From: Polaribacter reichenbachii
Lineage (GTDB): Bacteria; Bacteroidota; Bacteroidia; Flavobacteriales; Flavobacteriaceae
DNA length: 64,000 bases
Direction of reading: 5' to 3'
NCBI RefSeq assembly: GCF_001975665.1
Contig: NZ_CP019419.1
Coordinates: 3,827,501 to 3,891,500, forward strand
Made by a program: the position numbers and the translations under genes. This document shows, one piece after another, positions 29,796 through 37,620 of this stretch (its first letter is position 1; each line of letters starts with the position of its first letter). The notes under the pieces were generated by a model. It saw only the letters and a list, made by a program, of their open reading frames with translations. It did no database searches and had not been told where the DNA came from.

Positions 29796-30068
29796 ATGAA
29801 CAAGTCAGATTTAATCGACGCAATGGCTGCAGACGCAGGAATCTCTAAAGTAGCAGCAAAAGCAGCTTTAGAATCTTTTACAGATAATGTAACTTCTGCT
29901 TTAAAAGGTGGTGGTAAAGTTGCATTAGTTGGTTTTGGAACTTTTTCTGTTTCTCACAGAGCTGCAAGATCAGGTAGAAACCCACAGACTGGTAAAACTA
30001 TCGAAATCGCAGCTAAAAATGTAGCTAAGTTTAAAGCTGGAGCTGGATTAAGCGACGCTGTAAACTAA
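29796..30068 (+). CDS. hup: HU-family DNA-binding protein
   Basis: 90 aa histone-like protein: [44 protein letters not shown] (the DNA-binding arm with R-NPQTG) and a closing [13 protein letters not shown]. Canonical length. It has its own canonical promoter and a strong terminator, so it is a single-gene unit. Confidence 0.97.
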   Translation: MNKSDLIDAMAADAGISKVAAKAALESFTDNVTSALKGGGKVALVGFGTFSVSHRAARSGRNPQTGKTIEIAAKNVAKFKAGAGLSDAVN

Positions 30069-30090
30069 GAAATACAGCATAAATTATATT

Positions 30091-30119
30091 AAAACTCTCT
30101 TTTTAAGAGAGTTTTTTTT
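30091..30119 (+). terminator. Terminator of the HU gene
   Basis: An 11-bp perfect stem (30091-30101 with 30105-30115) with a 3-nt loop and a run of T to 30119. Confidence 0.9.
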
Positions 30120-30146
30120 ATTCCTATATTTTGCCTATATTTACTT

Positions 30147-30704
30147 ATGGCCTATTTAAAACCGCTTAAAGGAAGATTATTAATTGCTGAACCTTCTATT
30201 TTAAACGATAGTTCTTTTAATAGAGCAATTGTTTTAATTACTGAGCATACAGATTTTAATTCTGTGGGTTTTATCTTAAATAGACCTTTAGATTACACAC
30301 TACAAGATTTAATTCCTGAAATCGACTCTGATTTCACAATTTATCAAGGAGGCCCTGTAGAACAAGATAATTTATACTTTGTACATAAAGTACCAGAACT
30401 AATACCAGAGAGCATAGAAGTTGCCAAAGGCATTTTTTGGGGCGGTAATTTTGATTCTTTAAAACTGTTATTAAACGAAAATTTACTAGAAAAATCTGAT
30501 ATTCGATTCTTTTTAGGGTATTCTGGTTGGGGTAAACATCAACTCACCGATGAAATAAACATAAACTCTTGGTTTATATCTGAAAATGATATCGAAAATA
30601 TTTTTTCTGAAAATGATGATTCTCTTTGGAGAAATAAAATTCTACAAAAAGGTGGTGATTACAAACTTTGGGCAAATGCCCCGAGTGATATTCAGCTAAA
30701 TTAA
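30147..30704 (+). CDS. YqgE/AlgH family protein
   Basis: 185 aa. The family starts GRLLIAEPSILNDSSFNRAIVLITEH and contains GFILNRPLDYTLQDL, YQGGPVEQDNLYFVH and FFLGYSGWGKHQL, all visible. Function is not firmly known. It abuts the convergent aminotransferase gene (stop at 30704, next stop at 30705). Confidence 0.93.
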   Translation: MAYLKPLKGRLLIAEPSILNDSSFNRAIVLITEHTDFNSVGFILNRPLDYTLQDLIPEIDSDFTIYQGGPVEQDNLYFVHKVPELIPESIEVAKGIFWGGNFDSLKLLLNENLLEKSDIRFFLGYSGWGKHQLTDEININSWFISENDIENIFSENDDSLWRNKILQKGGDYKLWANAPSDIQLN

Positions 30705-31535
30705 TTAAGAAGTTACCTCTAATACTTTTAAGCTTTTACTTATTTTATTGGCAAAATCTACATTAAATTTCTTCTTTTTATAATTGGTTACTGGCTGAAT
30801 ACCAATAATTGCATTTGTAATAAAAACCTCATCTGCTTTTTGAATTTCGAAAGGAGAAATACTCGTTTCTTCTAAAGAATATTCTTTATTTTTGGCAATT
30901 GTGTCTATAACTTTCATTCTAAGGATTCCTTTTATACATCCTTCTGATAAAGCTGGAGTCTTAATAACATTACCTTTTAAAATAAATATATTGGCATTGG
31001 TTACCTCTACTACCCCTTTCTTTTCATTAATTAATACACAATTATCTAAATCATTTTCATCAGCATAAATACTAGCCAAAGTATTTACCATTCTATTATT
31101 CGTTTTAATGGTTGATAACAAACCAGAATAATTATAGAAATCTTTAAACACATCAACTTTATAAATATCTTTAGTTTGATATTTATTTTCTTTTACATCG
31201 ATTAAATAATCAATTTGGTTAGTTTTTGGTGTATATAAACCCCCATCTTTTCTAAAAACGCTTAAACGAACTCGAAAACTTGTAGCTTGATCTTGTACAG
31301 CCACTGTCTTTAAAATTTCTTCTTGTAAAAACTCTAAAGTAAACTGCATAGGTATTTTCATACGCAACATGCGCATAGAGGCCATTAATCTAAAGTAATG
31401 ATCTTCCCAAAAAACTATTTTATTATTATTTACTTTTATGGTTTCAAAAATTGCATCACCATATTTAAAACCTCTATTTTCTGGAGATAGTTTTACATTT
31501 TCATTAAAAAGTAATTCCCCATTAAAATTAATCAT
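30705..31535 (-). CDS. Aminotransferase class IV (PabC/IlvE-like)
   Basis: 276 aa fold-type IV PLP enzyme. MINFNGELLFNENVKLSPENRGFKYGDAIFETIKV at the start, the active-site lysine in STIKTNNRMVNTLAS, and the family segment GVVEVTNANIFILKG...LSEGCIKGILRM. Could be aminodeoxychorismate lyase, branched-chain or D-amino-acid aminotransferase; motifs alone do not separate them. Confidence 0.88.
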   Translation of the reverse strand: MINFNGELLFNENVKLSPENRGFKYGDAIFETIKVNNNKIVFWEDHYFRLMASMRMLRMKIPMQFTLEFLQEEILKTVAVQDQATSFRVRLSVFRKDGGLYTPKTNQIDYLIDVKENKYQTKDIYKVDVFKDFYNYSGLLSTIKTNNRMVNTLASIYADENDLDNCVLINEKKGVVEVTNANIFILKGNVIKTPALSEGCIKGILRMKVIDTIAKNKEYSLEETSISPFEIQKADEVFITNAIIGIQPVTNYKKKKFNVDFANKISKSLKVLEVTS

Positions 31536-31587
31536 CTATGCTTTTTTTTGTGAATGCAAAATTAGTGTTTTTTGTTAGATTTAGAGC

Positions 31588-31617
31588 ATAAAAAAACTCA
31601 ACCAAAAGTTGAGTTTT
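31588..31617 (-). terminator. Terminator of the START-like gene
   Basis: A 10-bp stem (31593-31602 with 31608-31617) followed by T on the minus strand, about 20 bp after the stop. Confidence 0.8.
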
Positions 31618-31636
31618 CTTTATATTAATTTTAGTA

Positions 31637-32020
31637 TTAAGCTCCAATGGTATGTTTTAATTCATCTATCTGATTTTCCCAAAGTTGTTTAGATTCTTCT
31701 ACCTCATCTTCATCATCTGCGAAATCAGTAATAATTAAAGAAACATCTTTAGTTAAAGCATCTACTTGAATTTTAATTTCGAAATAACTCTCATCATCTT
31801 CGCTTTCTAACCATTTAAAACGAATTCTTTCTTCCGTTTTTTTTGTTACTAGTTCTGCAACCTCTTCTGTACCATCCCAACTAAAAGTAAAAATTTTACC
31901 TCTAGAATTTACACTATCAGCGAACCATTCTTGTAAATTAGAAGGTGAAGATAAATATTGATACAACATATTAGGGGAAGCATGAATTGGTATTTCCAAT
32001 TCGAATTTCACTTTATCCAT
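31637..32020 (-). CDS. START-like/SRPBCC (AHSA1-type) domain protein
   Basis: 127 aa. MDKVKFELEIPIHASPNMLYQYLSSPSNLQEWFADSVNSRG and FSWDGTEEVAELVT are typical of small Bacteroidota START-like proteins. The acidic patch ADDEDEVEESKQLWENQIDELKHTIGA closes the fold. No ligand known. It is the last core gene before the tRNA-Met and its element. Confidence 0.88.
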   Translation of the reverse strand: MDKVKFELEIPIHASPNMLYQYLSSPSNLQEWFADSVNSRGKIFTFSWDGTEEVAELVTKKTEERIRFKWLESEDDESYFEIKIQVDALTKDVSLIITDFADDEDEVEESKQLWENQIDELKHTIGA

Positions 32021-32082
32021 TTAGTATAACTTTAGTTGACAATATAGGTATTAATTCTATTTAAAAAAAATTTTAACCACAA

Positions 32083-32113
32083 CTTGCCAGAATGTAAAAA
32101 TCTATTATATTTG
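32083..32113 (+). promoter_or_regulatory. Promoter of the tRNA-Met gene
   Basis: TTG at 32084-32086, a 19-bp spacer and TATATTTG at 32106-32113, which is 17 bp before the mature tRNA start. Confidence 0.8.
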
Positions 32114-32130
32114 CACCCTCAAATATTAAT

Positions 32131-32204
32131 GGCGAGGTAGCTCAGTTGGTTAGAGCGCAGGATTCATAACCCTGAGGTCACGGGTTCAAATCCCGTTTTC
32201 GCTA
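32131..32204 (+). tRNA. tRNA-Met (CAT)
   Basis: Full cloverleaf: acceptor strands 32131-32137 and 32197-32203 with GU pairs, a D arm containing AGCTCAGTTGGTTAGAGC, anticodon loop TTCATAA (anticodon CAT), and T arm 32180-32196. CCA is not encoded. It looks like an elongator tRNA-Met rather than the tRNA-Ile2 form by overall sequence. Its 3' half is the attachment site of the element, so the 3' part now present came in with the element. Confidence 0.96.
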
Positions 32205-32205
32205 C
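32162..32205. repeat. attL of the tRNA-Met element
   Basis: A 44-bp sequence from the anticodon loop to just past the tRNA 3' end, repeated without mismatch at 62639-62682. Confidence 0.92.
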
Positions 32206-32227
32206 AAGCTTTATGGTAATTAAATCA

Positions 32228-32256
32228 ACGAATTGTGTCTCACAATTCGTTTTTTT
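32228..32256 (+). terminator. Terminator between tRNA-Met and the integrase gene
   Basis: A 10-bp perfect stem (32228-32237 with 32241-32250), loop TCT, and a T run. Inside the element, it would stop tRNA transcripts from entering int. Confidence 0.85.
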
Positions 32257-32283
32257 ATGCCCAATATTTTCTTACTTTTACGA

Positions 32284-32310
32284 AGAGTACACGATACAGT
32301 ACACGATTTA
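32284..32310. promoter_or_regulatory. Candidate integrase arm-type sites, left end
   Basis: A 27-bp block made of two direct copies of AGTACACGAT spaced 12 bp apart. It ends 3 bp before the integrase ATG and is repeated with one mismatch near attR (62567-62593). Confidence 0.7.
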
Positions 32311-32313
32311 CCT

Positions 32314-33618
32314 ATGAAACTGAATTATTCTGAGCCAAAAATCTTTACTGGCGGAGTTGATATAAACTCTTGGTCTAAACTATCTTCTAAAGAAAAAAAA
32401 GAAGCTTTATCTAAAAGTTGGTATATATATTATTCCTTTAGAAATCCAAAAACTGGAAAACTAAAAAGACAAACAAATATAAAAGCTGGTGTAAATCTTT
32501 ATAAAGACAAAAAAAGTAGATTTCACATCTTAAAACAGCTTAAAAAAAGTTTAGAATACATTCTTGCTAAAGGGTTTAATCCTTATCAAGACAATACTAA
32601 CTTAGCCAATTTTATTGAAGAACTTTTAATTGATGATATAGATAATAAAAAAGTAAAATCGAAAAATATCCCTACTAACTGCACATCTAACAAAGAAGTT
32701 TCAGAAAATAACATTATCAACTATTCAATTCAAGATGCTTTTACTTTTGCTTTAAGTATAAAATCAAAAGTCTTAAGCGAAACATCTTACAAAAATTTTA
32801 ACAGTAGAATACATCGTTTTAAAACGTGGTTAGTAAAACAAAATATTGAACTTAGTATTGATATATCTACAGTTGACAAAAAGCTTGTAATACAATATTT
32901 AAATGTTGTATTACAAAAGTCTAGTGCAAGAAATAGAAATAATACAAGAACTGATTTAAGTTCACTTTTTCAAACATTAGCTGACAACGAAATAATACAA
33001 GATAATTTCATTAAAAAAATTAATGTTTTAAAATCAAAACCTGAACGCAATAAAACTTATACTTCTACTGAACAAAAAGATATTTTCAAGTATCTAAAAG
33101 AAAATGACCCCATTTTGCATTTATTCGTACAGTTTGTTTCCTATAATTATTTAAGACCTGTTGAAGTTTGCAGGTTAAAAGTAGGTGACATTGATTTAAT
33201 TGATAGAAAAATTTCAGTTAAAGCTAAAAACAAAGCTGTAAAAATTAAAATCATACCCAATATTTTAATTGAACAACTCCCTGATTTAACTGAAATGAAT
33301 AAAAATGATTATTTATTTACACCAAACAAAATTGGTGGTGTATGGGACACTAAAGAGAATAATAAACGAGATTATTTTACAAAACAGTTTAAAAAAGTAA
33401 AAGACCACTTTAAACTAGGTAAAGAGTATGGCTTATATAGTTTCAGGCATACTTTTATCACTAAGTTATACAAGGAAATGGCTAAAACTGGAACACCTTT
33501 TGAGGTTAAGAGTAAATTAAAATTAATCACTGGCCATGCAACAATGGATGCTTTAGAATTATATCTTAGAGATATTGATGCTGTATTACCTGAAGATTAT
33601 TCAAAATTACTTAAATAA
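32314..33618 (+). CDS. int: Tyrosine recombinase/integrase
   Basis: About 434 aa. N-terminal arm-binding region, SAM-like core-binding domain (about 140-230, NIINYSIQDAFTFALSIKSKVLSETSYKNF), and catalytic domain (about 235-434) with Arg in YNYLRPVEVCRL, His-x-x-Arg region YSFRHTFITKLY, and late H-ATMDALELY with the nucleophile Tyr (EDYSKLL or ELYLRD). Integrates at the tRNA-Met 3' end. The start at 32314 is preferred over upstream frames because the arm-site repeat and a terminator lie in that upstream part. Its stop overlaps the next ATG by one base. Confidence 0.92.
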   Translation: MKLNYSEPKIFTGGVDINSWSKLSSKEKKEALSKSWYIYYSFRNPKTGKLKRQTNIKAGVNLYKDKKSRFHILKQLKKSLEYILAKGFNPYQDNTNLANFIEELLIDDIDNKKVKSKNIPTNCTSNKEVSENNIINYSIQDAFTFALSIKSKVLSETSYKNFNSRIHRFKTWLVKQNIELSIDISTVDKKLVIQYLNVVLQKSSARNRNNTRTDLSSLFQTLADNEIIQDNFIKKINVLKSKPERNKTYTSTEQKDIFKYLKENDPILHLFVQFVSYNYLRPVEVCRLKVGDIDLIDRKISVKAKNKAVKIKIIPNILIEQLPDLTEMNKNDYLFTPNKIGGVWDTKENNKRDYFTKQFKKVKDHFKLGKEYGLYSFRHTFITKLYKEMAKTGTPFEVKSKLKLITGHATMDALELYLRDIDAVLPEDYSKLLK

Positions 33619-34586
33619 TGAAAGAGAATAAATACTATAATATTTTACCATATACATTGTACGAAAAAAATAATTTAGATACCATATTAGAATATCTAAT
33701 TGAAAATGATATTTGTGAAAAGTTGATTGTAAAAAGCTTTTCTGGAAAATTTAATGAAACCAACAATTTAGGTGAATATAAAGCAAATGGTAGGTTAATT
33801 GAAGAAGAGGGAATTATTCAGTATTCAAAAGAATTAGTTAACGAATTTTACAATTTTCTTTTAACTCATTATCAAGCAGGGTTAGGAAAACATATTTCAT
33901 TTAGTTTAGAACTCAATCAAGATACCTTTGGATTAGAATATACTGATAGTAAAAAAATTGCAGTAAAATATTTCAATACATACTATAACCAAATCCCAAT
34001 TAATCCTATTTATAAACTTAAATTTGATACTAATAGAAATGTATTGCCTGCTACGAAATTTGAAACTTTAGATAGTCATAAACAGTATTTGCTTTTAAAC
34101 CTTGAAAATAAATCTGAATTGATAATTCCATATTTAGCAGGTGATGATTTGTTTTACAACAGAAAGTTATTCGAGACTAATTCGATGATTAATGAAATTT
34201 TTCAATTTGAAAATAATTTAAAAATTTTAATTGAATTAAACAAAAAGTATCAATTAGAACAAGATAATCTCTTTACTCACAAAACAGTTGCTCAAAATAT
34301 TTATAAGGAATTTGCTGAAAATTTTGATTCATTAAACCAGATAGAATTTATAGAAAATCAAATTAACTCTAAAACGAAAGTTACTAGATCTTTTATTGTG
34401 GTTCTTTTCGACTTATTCTCCAATCAATTAAAATTACAAATGCCTTCTGGAAAAGATTTTGGAATAATTATAAATAACTTTTTTGGTTTTAATTTCAGTG
34501 AAATAAAGTTGAATGGATCAGAAGGTGATAAACATTATAAACAAATAGAATCAATAAAAAAAGAATGGGCAAATTTTAGAAATTAG
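33618..34586 (+). CDS. Hypothetical protein coupled to integrase
   Basis: 322 aa, no domain recognised. Mostly alpha/beta-looking with stretches such as IIPYLAGDDLFYNRKLFETNSMINEIFQFENNLKILIELN and a C-terminal helical region. No signal peptide or membrane segment. It is translationally coupled to int (overlap TAATG), so it may serve excision, regulation or accessory integration functions. Unknown. Confidence 0.7.
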   Translation: MKENKYYNILPYTLYEKNNLDTILEYLIENDICEKLIVKSFSGKFNETNNLGEYKANGRLIEEEGIIQYSKELVNEFYNFLLTHYQAGLGKHISFSLELNQDTFGLEYTDSKKIAVKYFNTYYNQIPINPIYKLKFDTNRNVLPATKFETLDSHKQYLLLNLENKSELIIPYLAGDDLFYNRKLFETNSMINEIFQFENNLKILIELNKKYQLEQDNLFTHKTVAQNIYKEFAENFDSLNQIEFIENQINSKTKVTRSFIVVLFDLFSNQLKLQMPSGKDFGIIINNFFGFNFSEIKLNGSEGDKHYKQIESIKKEWANFRN

Positions 34587-34612
34587 AAACTTTTTTTTGC
34601 CATTTCCATAAA

Positions 34613-34720
34613 GATTTACATTTCCCACACTTTTCCCACAAATTTTCCATTTTTATTCCATTTTATTTTAAACTATGTATTACAATATTGCACCTAGTTA
34701 AATCTTGTTAATTAGGTAGT
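34613..34720. repeat. Repeat-rich AT noncoding stretch before the replication module
   Basis: Contains two copies of TTTCCCACA, two TTCCATTTT-type motifs and a dyad CCTAGTTAA...TTAATTAGG. It lies directly upstream of an RHH gene and a RepA-like gene, so it could be an operator or replication site; this is weak. Confidence 0.35.
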
Positions 34721-34793
34721 TATCTTTTGATGTAAAATCACCTTACTTTTTAGCAAGCATTTATTTATCAAATAATGTTTTAAAAAAAGTAAA

Positions 34794-35021
34794 ATGGAAA
34801 AAACAATCAATTTTAGAATTTCAGAAGAAAACAAGTTAGAATTACAATTTATTGCAGAAGAAAAAGAAATTAAAGTTTCTCATTTAGTAAGAGAAATAAT
34901 TAATGACTTTATTGAAGATTACTACGAAGATGAAAGTCCTGTTTATTTAGATAATATAGAACCCATCGAAGTTTTTTTAGAGATACCAAGTGATCATCAT
35001 CAATACAAAAAAATCGATTAA
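34794..35021 (+). CDS. Ribbon-helix-helix-type small DNA-binding protein
   Basis: 75 aa. The first half MEKTINFRISEENKLELQFIAEEKEIKVSHLVREIINDFI fits an RHH (CopG/Arc-type) fold: a basic beta strand then two helices. The acidic tail (YYEDESPVYLDN) is separate. Lies 2 bp upstream of the RepA-like gene and probably represses this operon. Confidence 0.65.
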   Translation: MEKTINFRISEENKLELQFIAEEKEIKVSHLVREIINDFIEDYYEDESPVYLDNIEPIEVFLEIPSDHHQYKKID

Positions 35022-35023
35022 CT

Positions 35024-36058
35024 ATGTTTTCAGAAAAAATCGATTTGATTAAAAAGGATATTGATATCCATAAACAAAAATTTAACTCTAATAATTTTGA
35101 AGTAGGTTGCTTAATCATAAAAGAAGCAAATATTTGGATTGAACAAGCCAAAAACAGACCTATACCAAATATGCTATTCAGTGAATTTTGGTATGAGAAT
35201 GAAGTTTGTATTTTATTTTCCGATACTAACTTGGGGAAATCTGTTTTAGCGGTTCAAATTGCGAATAGCATAAGTAAAGGAATACCTATTTCTGGTTTTA
35301 AATTAGAAGGAGGTTCAAAAAAAGTGTTGTATTTAGATTTTGAATTGTCTGATAAACAATTCGAAAATCGTTGTTCTGAAAAATATCAAAATCATTACCA
35401 ATTTAACAGTAATTTTCTGCGTGCAGAATTTAAAGCTGATATAGAAATTCCTAAGACTTTTAATTCTGTTGAGGAATATTTATGTGATAATTTAACAGTG
35501 ATTATTAATACAGTAAAACCATCTGTTTTAATTGTTGATAATCTTACTTACTTAAGCCAAGAACACGAAAAAGCAAAAGAAGCTTTATTCTTAATGAAAG
35601 CTTTAAAAAAACTTTCTAAAGAATTTCAAATTTCTATTCTTGTTTTATCTCACACCCCAAAGAGAGATGAGTCTAAACCAATAACAAAAAATGATTTGGC
35701 AGGAAGCAAAATGCTAATGAACTTTTGTGATAGTTGTTTTGCTATTGGTGGATCTAACCAAGAGCCATCGCTAAGATATATAAAACAGCTTAAGCAACGT
35801 AATACAGAACATTTATATCACACAGAAAATGTTATTCTATGTAGCCTAGATAAAAAATCAAACTTTTTGGAATTTCATTTTGAAGATTTCGATACTGAAA
35901 AAAATCATTTACAATCAAATTCAATTTTAAATTCAGAAGAAAAAGATGAAAAAATCAGATTACTAGTTTCAGAAAACCTACCAAATACACATATAGCAAC
36001 TAGACTTAATTTATCTGAAGGTGCTATTAGAAAAAGAAGAAAAAAACTAGGTATCTAA
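35024..36058 (+). CDS. RepA-like/DnaB-type RecA-fold ATPase
   Basis: 344 aa. Walker A variant LFSDTNLGKSVLAVQIA, Walker B VLIVDNLTYLSQEHEKAKEAL, ILVLSHTPKRDES and LAGSKMLMNFCDSCFAIG, the pattern of RepA-type hexameric helicase ATPases on mobile elements. The C-terminus has a helix-turn-helix-like end (LVSENLPNTHIATRLNLSEGAIRKRRKKLGI). Probably drives or controls replication of the excised element. Confidence 0.8.
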   Translation: MFSEKIDLIKKDIDIHKQKFNSNNFEVGCLIIKEANIWIEQAKNRPIPNMLFSEFWYENEVCILFSDTNLGKSVLAVQIANSISKGIPISGFKLEGGSKKVLYLDFELSDKQFENRCSEKYQNHYQFNSNFLRAEFKADIEIPKTFNSVEEYLCDNLTVIINTVKPSVLIVDNLTYLSQEHEKAKEALFLMKALKKLSKEFQISILVLSHTPKRDESKPITKNDLAGSKMLMNFCDSCFAIGGSNQEPSLRYIKQLKQRNTEHLYHTENVILCSLDKKSNFLEFHFEDFDTEKNHLQSNSILNSEEKDEKIRLLVSENLPNTHIATRLNLSEGAIRKRRKKLGI

Positions 36059-36059
36059 A

Positions 36060-36245
36060 ATGGTCGCTAAAGATGTATATAATATAGCTAAAGCTCTTTC
36101 TAAAAAAGAGTTATACAGTCTATATAATATGCTGAAAAGTGATATGAACACAGAAAACAGTAAACTTAAAACAAAACCTAAATTACCCGATTTTACTATG
36201 CAAGACGGATTAAGGTATTTATTAGAAAACCAGATTAAAAAATAA
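36060..36245 (+). CDS. Small hypothetical protein of the replication operon
   Basis: 61 aa (NIAKALSKKELYSLYNMLKSDM...). Starts one base after the previous stop, which suggests it is translated. No known domain; helical. Confidence 0.55.
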   Translation: MVAKDVYNIAKALSKKELYSLYNMLKSDMNTENSKLKTKPKLPDFTMQDGLRYLLENQIKK

Positions 36246-36247
36246 TC

Positions 36248-36282
36248 GTACCAATCGTACCAAAAAGAAGTACGAATGGTAC
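36248..36282. promoter_or_regulatory. Inverted repeat before the primase-like gene
   Basis: Two 13-bp arms (36248-36260 and 36270-36282) with one mismatch, built from GTACC/GTAC units, 9-nt loop, no T run. It lies 13 bp before the next ATG. Could be an operator or an RNA hairpin. Confidence 0.5.
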
Positions 36283-36295
36283 TAATAATAACACT

Positions 36296-37153
36296 ATGCA
36301 TTACAAATTTAGCTTAGACCCTACTCCAAGAAAATTCATTTGTCCTAATTGTAACAAAAAGACATTTGTAAAATTTATTGATAATGAATCAAAAAACTAC
36401 TTAAATGCCATTGATGGTAGATGTGATCGAGAAAGCAAATGTGGTTATTTTAAAAAACCATCAAATAATTATGCTATCACAAACAGCAATAGCAACGCTC
36501 TAAATGTATTACACCCAACATATCACAATAAAGATATTGTATTACAATTTTATGATACAATGCAACAAAGTAACTTTATAATCTATCTATTAAGTGTTTT
36601 TGATTTAAAAAGCGTGCAAAAAGCAATAATAAGGTATCATTTAGGTATTACAAATTATTGGAAAGGTGCAACAGTATTTTGGCAAATAGATGATAAAAAC
36701 AAAATAAGAGGTGGTAAAATAATGCAATACAATTGCAATACAGGTAATCGTGTAAAACAACCTTTTAATCACGTTAGTTGGATTCATAAACAATTAAAAT
36801 TAAATAACTTTGTATTACAACAATGTTTATTTGGCTTACACCTTATAAATAAAATTTCTAAAAGTGATACAATCTGCATTATAGAGTCAGAAAAATCAGC
36901 TATAATAATGAGCATTTTTATACCTGATTTTTTATGGTTAGCAACTGGAAGTAAATCGGGTTTTAAAGAAAGTATGCTACAACCATTAAAAGGTTATAAA
37001 GTTATCGCTTATCCAGATAAGTCAGAACACCAAAATTGGCAGGATAAATCGCAACTTTTAAATAAAAGAGGATTTAAAATTCAATGTAGTTCTTTATTAG
37101 AAAATATTGACATTGAAGATGGTTCTGATTTAATAGACTTATTAATTTCTTAA
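36296..37153 (+). CDS. Primase-like protein with zinc finger and Toprim-type end (DUF6371)
   Basis: 285 aa. N-terminal zinc-finger-like cluster (ICPNCNKKTFVKF ... GRCDRESKCGYF), then a middle domain and a C-terminal Toprim-like region (ICIIESEKSAIIMSIF with the conserved Glu; KVIAYPDKSEHQNWQDK with the conserved Asp). Fits the DUF6371 family of mobile-element primase-like proteins. Follows the RepA-like gene; together they suggest self-directed replication. Confidence 0.7.
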   Translation: MHYKFSLDPTPRKFICPNCNKKTFVKFIDNESKNYLNAIDGRCDRESKCGYFKKPSNNYAITNSNSNALNVLHPTYHNKDIVLQFYDTMQQSNFIIYLLSVFDLKSVQKAIIRYHLGITNYWKGATVFWQIDDKNKIRGGKIMQYNCNTGNRVKQPFNHVSWIHKQLKLNNFVLQQCLFGLHLINKISKSDTICIIESEKSAIIMSIFIPDFLWLATGSKSGFKESMLQPLKGYKVIAYPDKSEHQNWQDKSQLLNKRGFKIQCSSLLENIDIEDGSDLIDLLIS

Positions 37154-37521
37154 ATAATTAAATCATTCTCCCAAAGAGCCAAAACAACATCCATTTGAGA
37201 ATTTGATCTTTTATCTCCAAGATCTAAAGCTAACCATAATTCTTTTGGAGTAATATTTTTATGTTTATGCTGTTTTAATATTTCAACCGCTTTTAGGGCA
37301 TATTCTTTATTTTTCACAGATTTTGTATAATTACCTTTAGGTATACCTCTTACTAAACCAGTTTCACATAAACCTAAAAAAGTACCTTTGGGACAGCCTT
37401 TTTCTTGAGGACTTTTAGTTGTAAAAAATTCTTTTGCAGCTCTTTCATAACTTTCTAAAATGGAATAGTTTTCTTTATAATTTCGTTTTGCTTTTAACGT
37501 TGTTTGTGCGTATTTATTCAT
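37150..37521 (-). CDS. DUF6979-type small hypothetical protein
   Basis: 123 aa. SPQEKGCPKGTFLGLCETGLVRGIPKGNYTKSVKNKEYALKAVEIL resembles DUF6979 proteins, seen in Bacteroidota and Firmicutes without known function. Convergent with the primase-like gene (4-bp overlap). Confidence 0.6.
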   Translation of the reverse strand: MNKYAQTTLKAKRNYKENYSILESYERAAKEFFTTKSPQEKGCPKGTFLGLCETGLVRGIPKGNYTKSVKNKEYALKAVEILKQHKHKNITPKELWLALDLGDKRSNSQMDVVLALWENDLII

Positions 37522-37620
37522 TATGTTCTTTTATAATTGTCTCTTACCTTTTTTAGAGAAGTACAATACAATCATTTTCAATAAATTAATGCTAAACAAG
37601 TTTTTTCTTTGAAAAAAAAA

